NCBI GenBank assembly: GCA_023053685.1
Contig: JALIGW010000003.1
Coordinates: 143,122,008-143,186,007, forward strand
Direction of reading: 5' to 3'
From: Diadophis punctatus similis
Taxonomy: Eukaryota > Chordata > Lepidosauria > Squamata > Dipsadidae
DNA length: 64,000 nucleotides
The translations under genes and the position numbers were made by a program. This document shows, piece after piece, positions 63,866-64,000 of the stretch (its first letter is position 1; each line of letters begins with the position of its first letter). Under the pieces are notes generated by a model. That model was not told the DNA's origin. It ran no database searches and was given only the letters and a program-made list of their open reading frames with translations.

Positions 63866-64000
63866 ATATATAATATATATCATATACAGACACACATATA
63901 TATGTGCATACACACACATAAACACACACAGTAACATGGTGTGTATATACACACACACGCGTGTGTGTGTGTGTGTACACATGTATATATAGTATACATG
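63742..64000. repeat. (AAAC)n, (TA)n, (GA)n and (CA)n microsatellites
   Basis: (AAAC)n 63742-63769 behind the SINE tail, (TA)n 63773-63795, (GA)n about 63796-63862, then TATATA/CACACA mixtures and a (GT)n near 63958-63977. The array may continue past the window. Confidence 0.95.

Overview
This is non-coding, repeat-dense vertebrate DNA, most likely from a snake (squamate reptile). The evidence is the repeat mix rather than any host gene: CR1 (including L3-like) LINE fragments with microsatellite tails, R4-clade LINEs with a restriction-like endonuclease domain, a Penelope-like element, a tRNA-derived SINE with the head GAGCCGNGGTGGCGCAG, many short hAT-type DNA transposons, and large GATA, GACA and GA/CT arrays of the kind described for snakes. 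I found no host protein-coding exon, rRNA gene or tRNA gene that I can support. The window looks like an AT-rich intergenic or deep intronic interval.

Layout. 1-7 kb: end of a hAT element abutting a CR1 fragment, AT-rich sequence, a Penelope-like fold-back unit split by a hAT element (about 2.55-3.47 kb) and an L3/CR1 LINE 3' end (5.87-6.59 kb). 7-10 kb: an R4 LINE 3' part and a compound microsatellite of almost 1 kb. 11-18.3 kb: a hAT inside a CR1 fragment, a SINE, and then the main feature, a Gypsy LTR retrotransposon (13,129-17,748, minus strand). It has one intact 1366-codon gag-pol ORF, two identical 208-bp LTRs and a 5-bp target duplication, and it sits inside an older hAT element. 19-28 kb: SINE, hAT copies, a CR1 fragment broken by an AAAT-tailed retroelement, and an L2/Rex1-type LINE with a (CTTCT)n tail. 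28-33 kb: an unassigned repeat, a Penelope-like fragment, hAT and R4 pieces. 33-42 kb: mostly single-copy looking DNA. 42-46 kb: a second fold-back unit with a hammerhead-like core, a very GC-rich 915-bp hAT element and two tiny hATs. 47-57 kb: SINE, R4, CR1, a poly-A retroinsertion with a 14-bp duplication, and a cluster of nested hATs. 57-61.7 kb: single-copy looking. 61.7-64 kb: a CR1 fragment, a hAT, and a long GATA/GA compound microsatellite running to the window end.

The clearest signal is transposition history. For about fifteen hAT-type elements I could read terminal inverted repeats, and nearly all show 8-bp flanking duplications that are exact or have one or two changes. Several nest in each other or in LINEs, which gives a relative order of events. 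The most interesting functional hints are (i) a probably recent and possibly still competent Gypsy element, (ii) hammerhead-ribozyme-like cores in two fold-back units, at least one of them Penelope-derived, with the same core but different, internally paired stem II, and (iii) hAT families carrying YY1-like (AAGATGGCGGC) and NRF1-like (TGCGCATGCGCA) motifs. All family names come from recognition by eye; no database search was possible.
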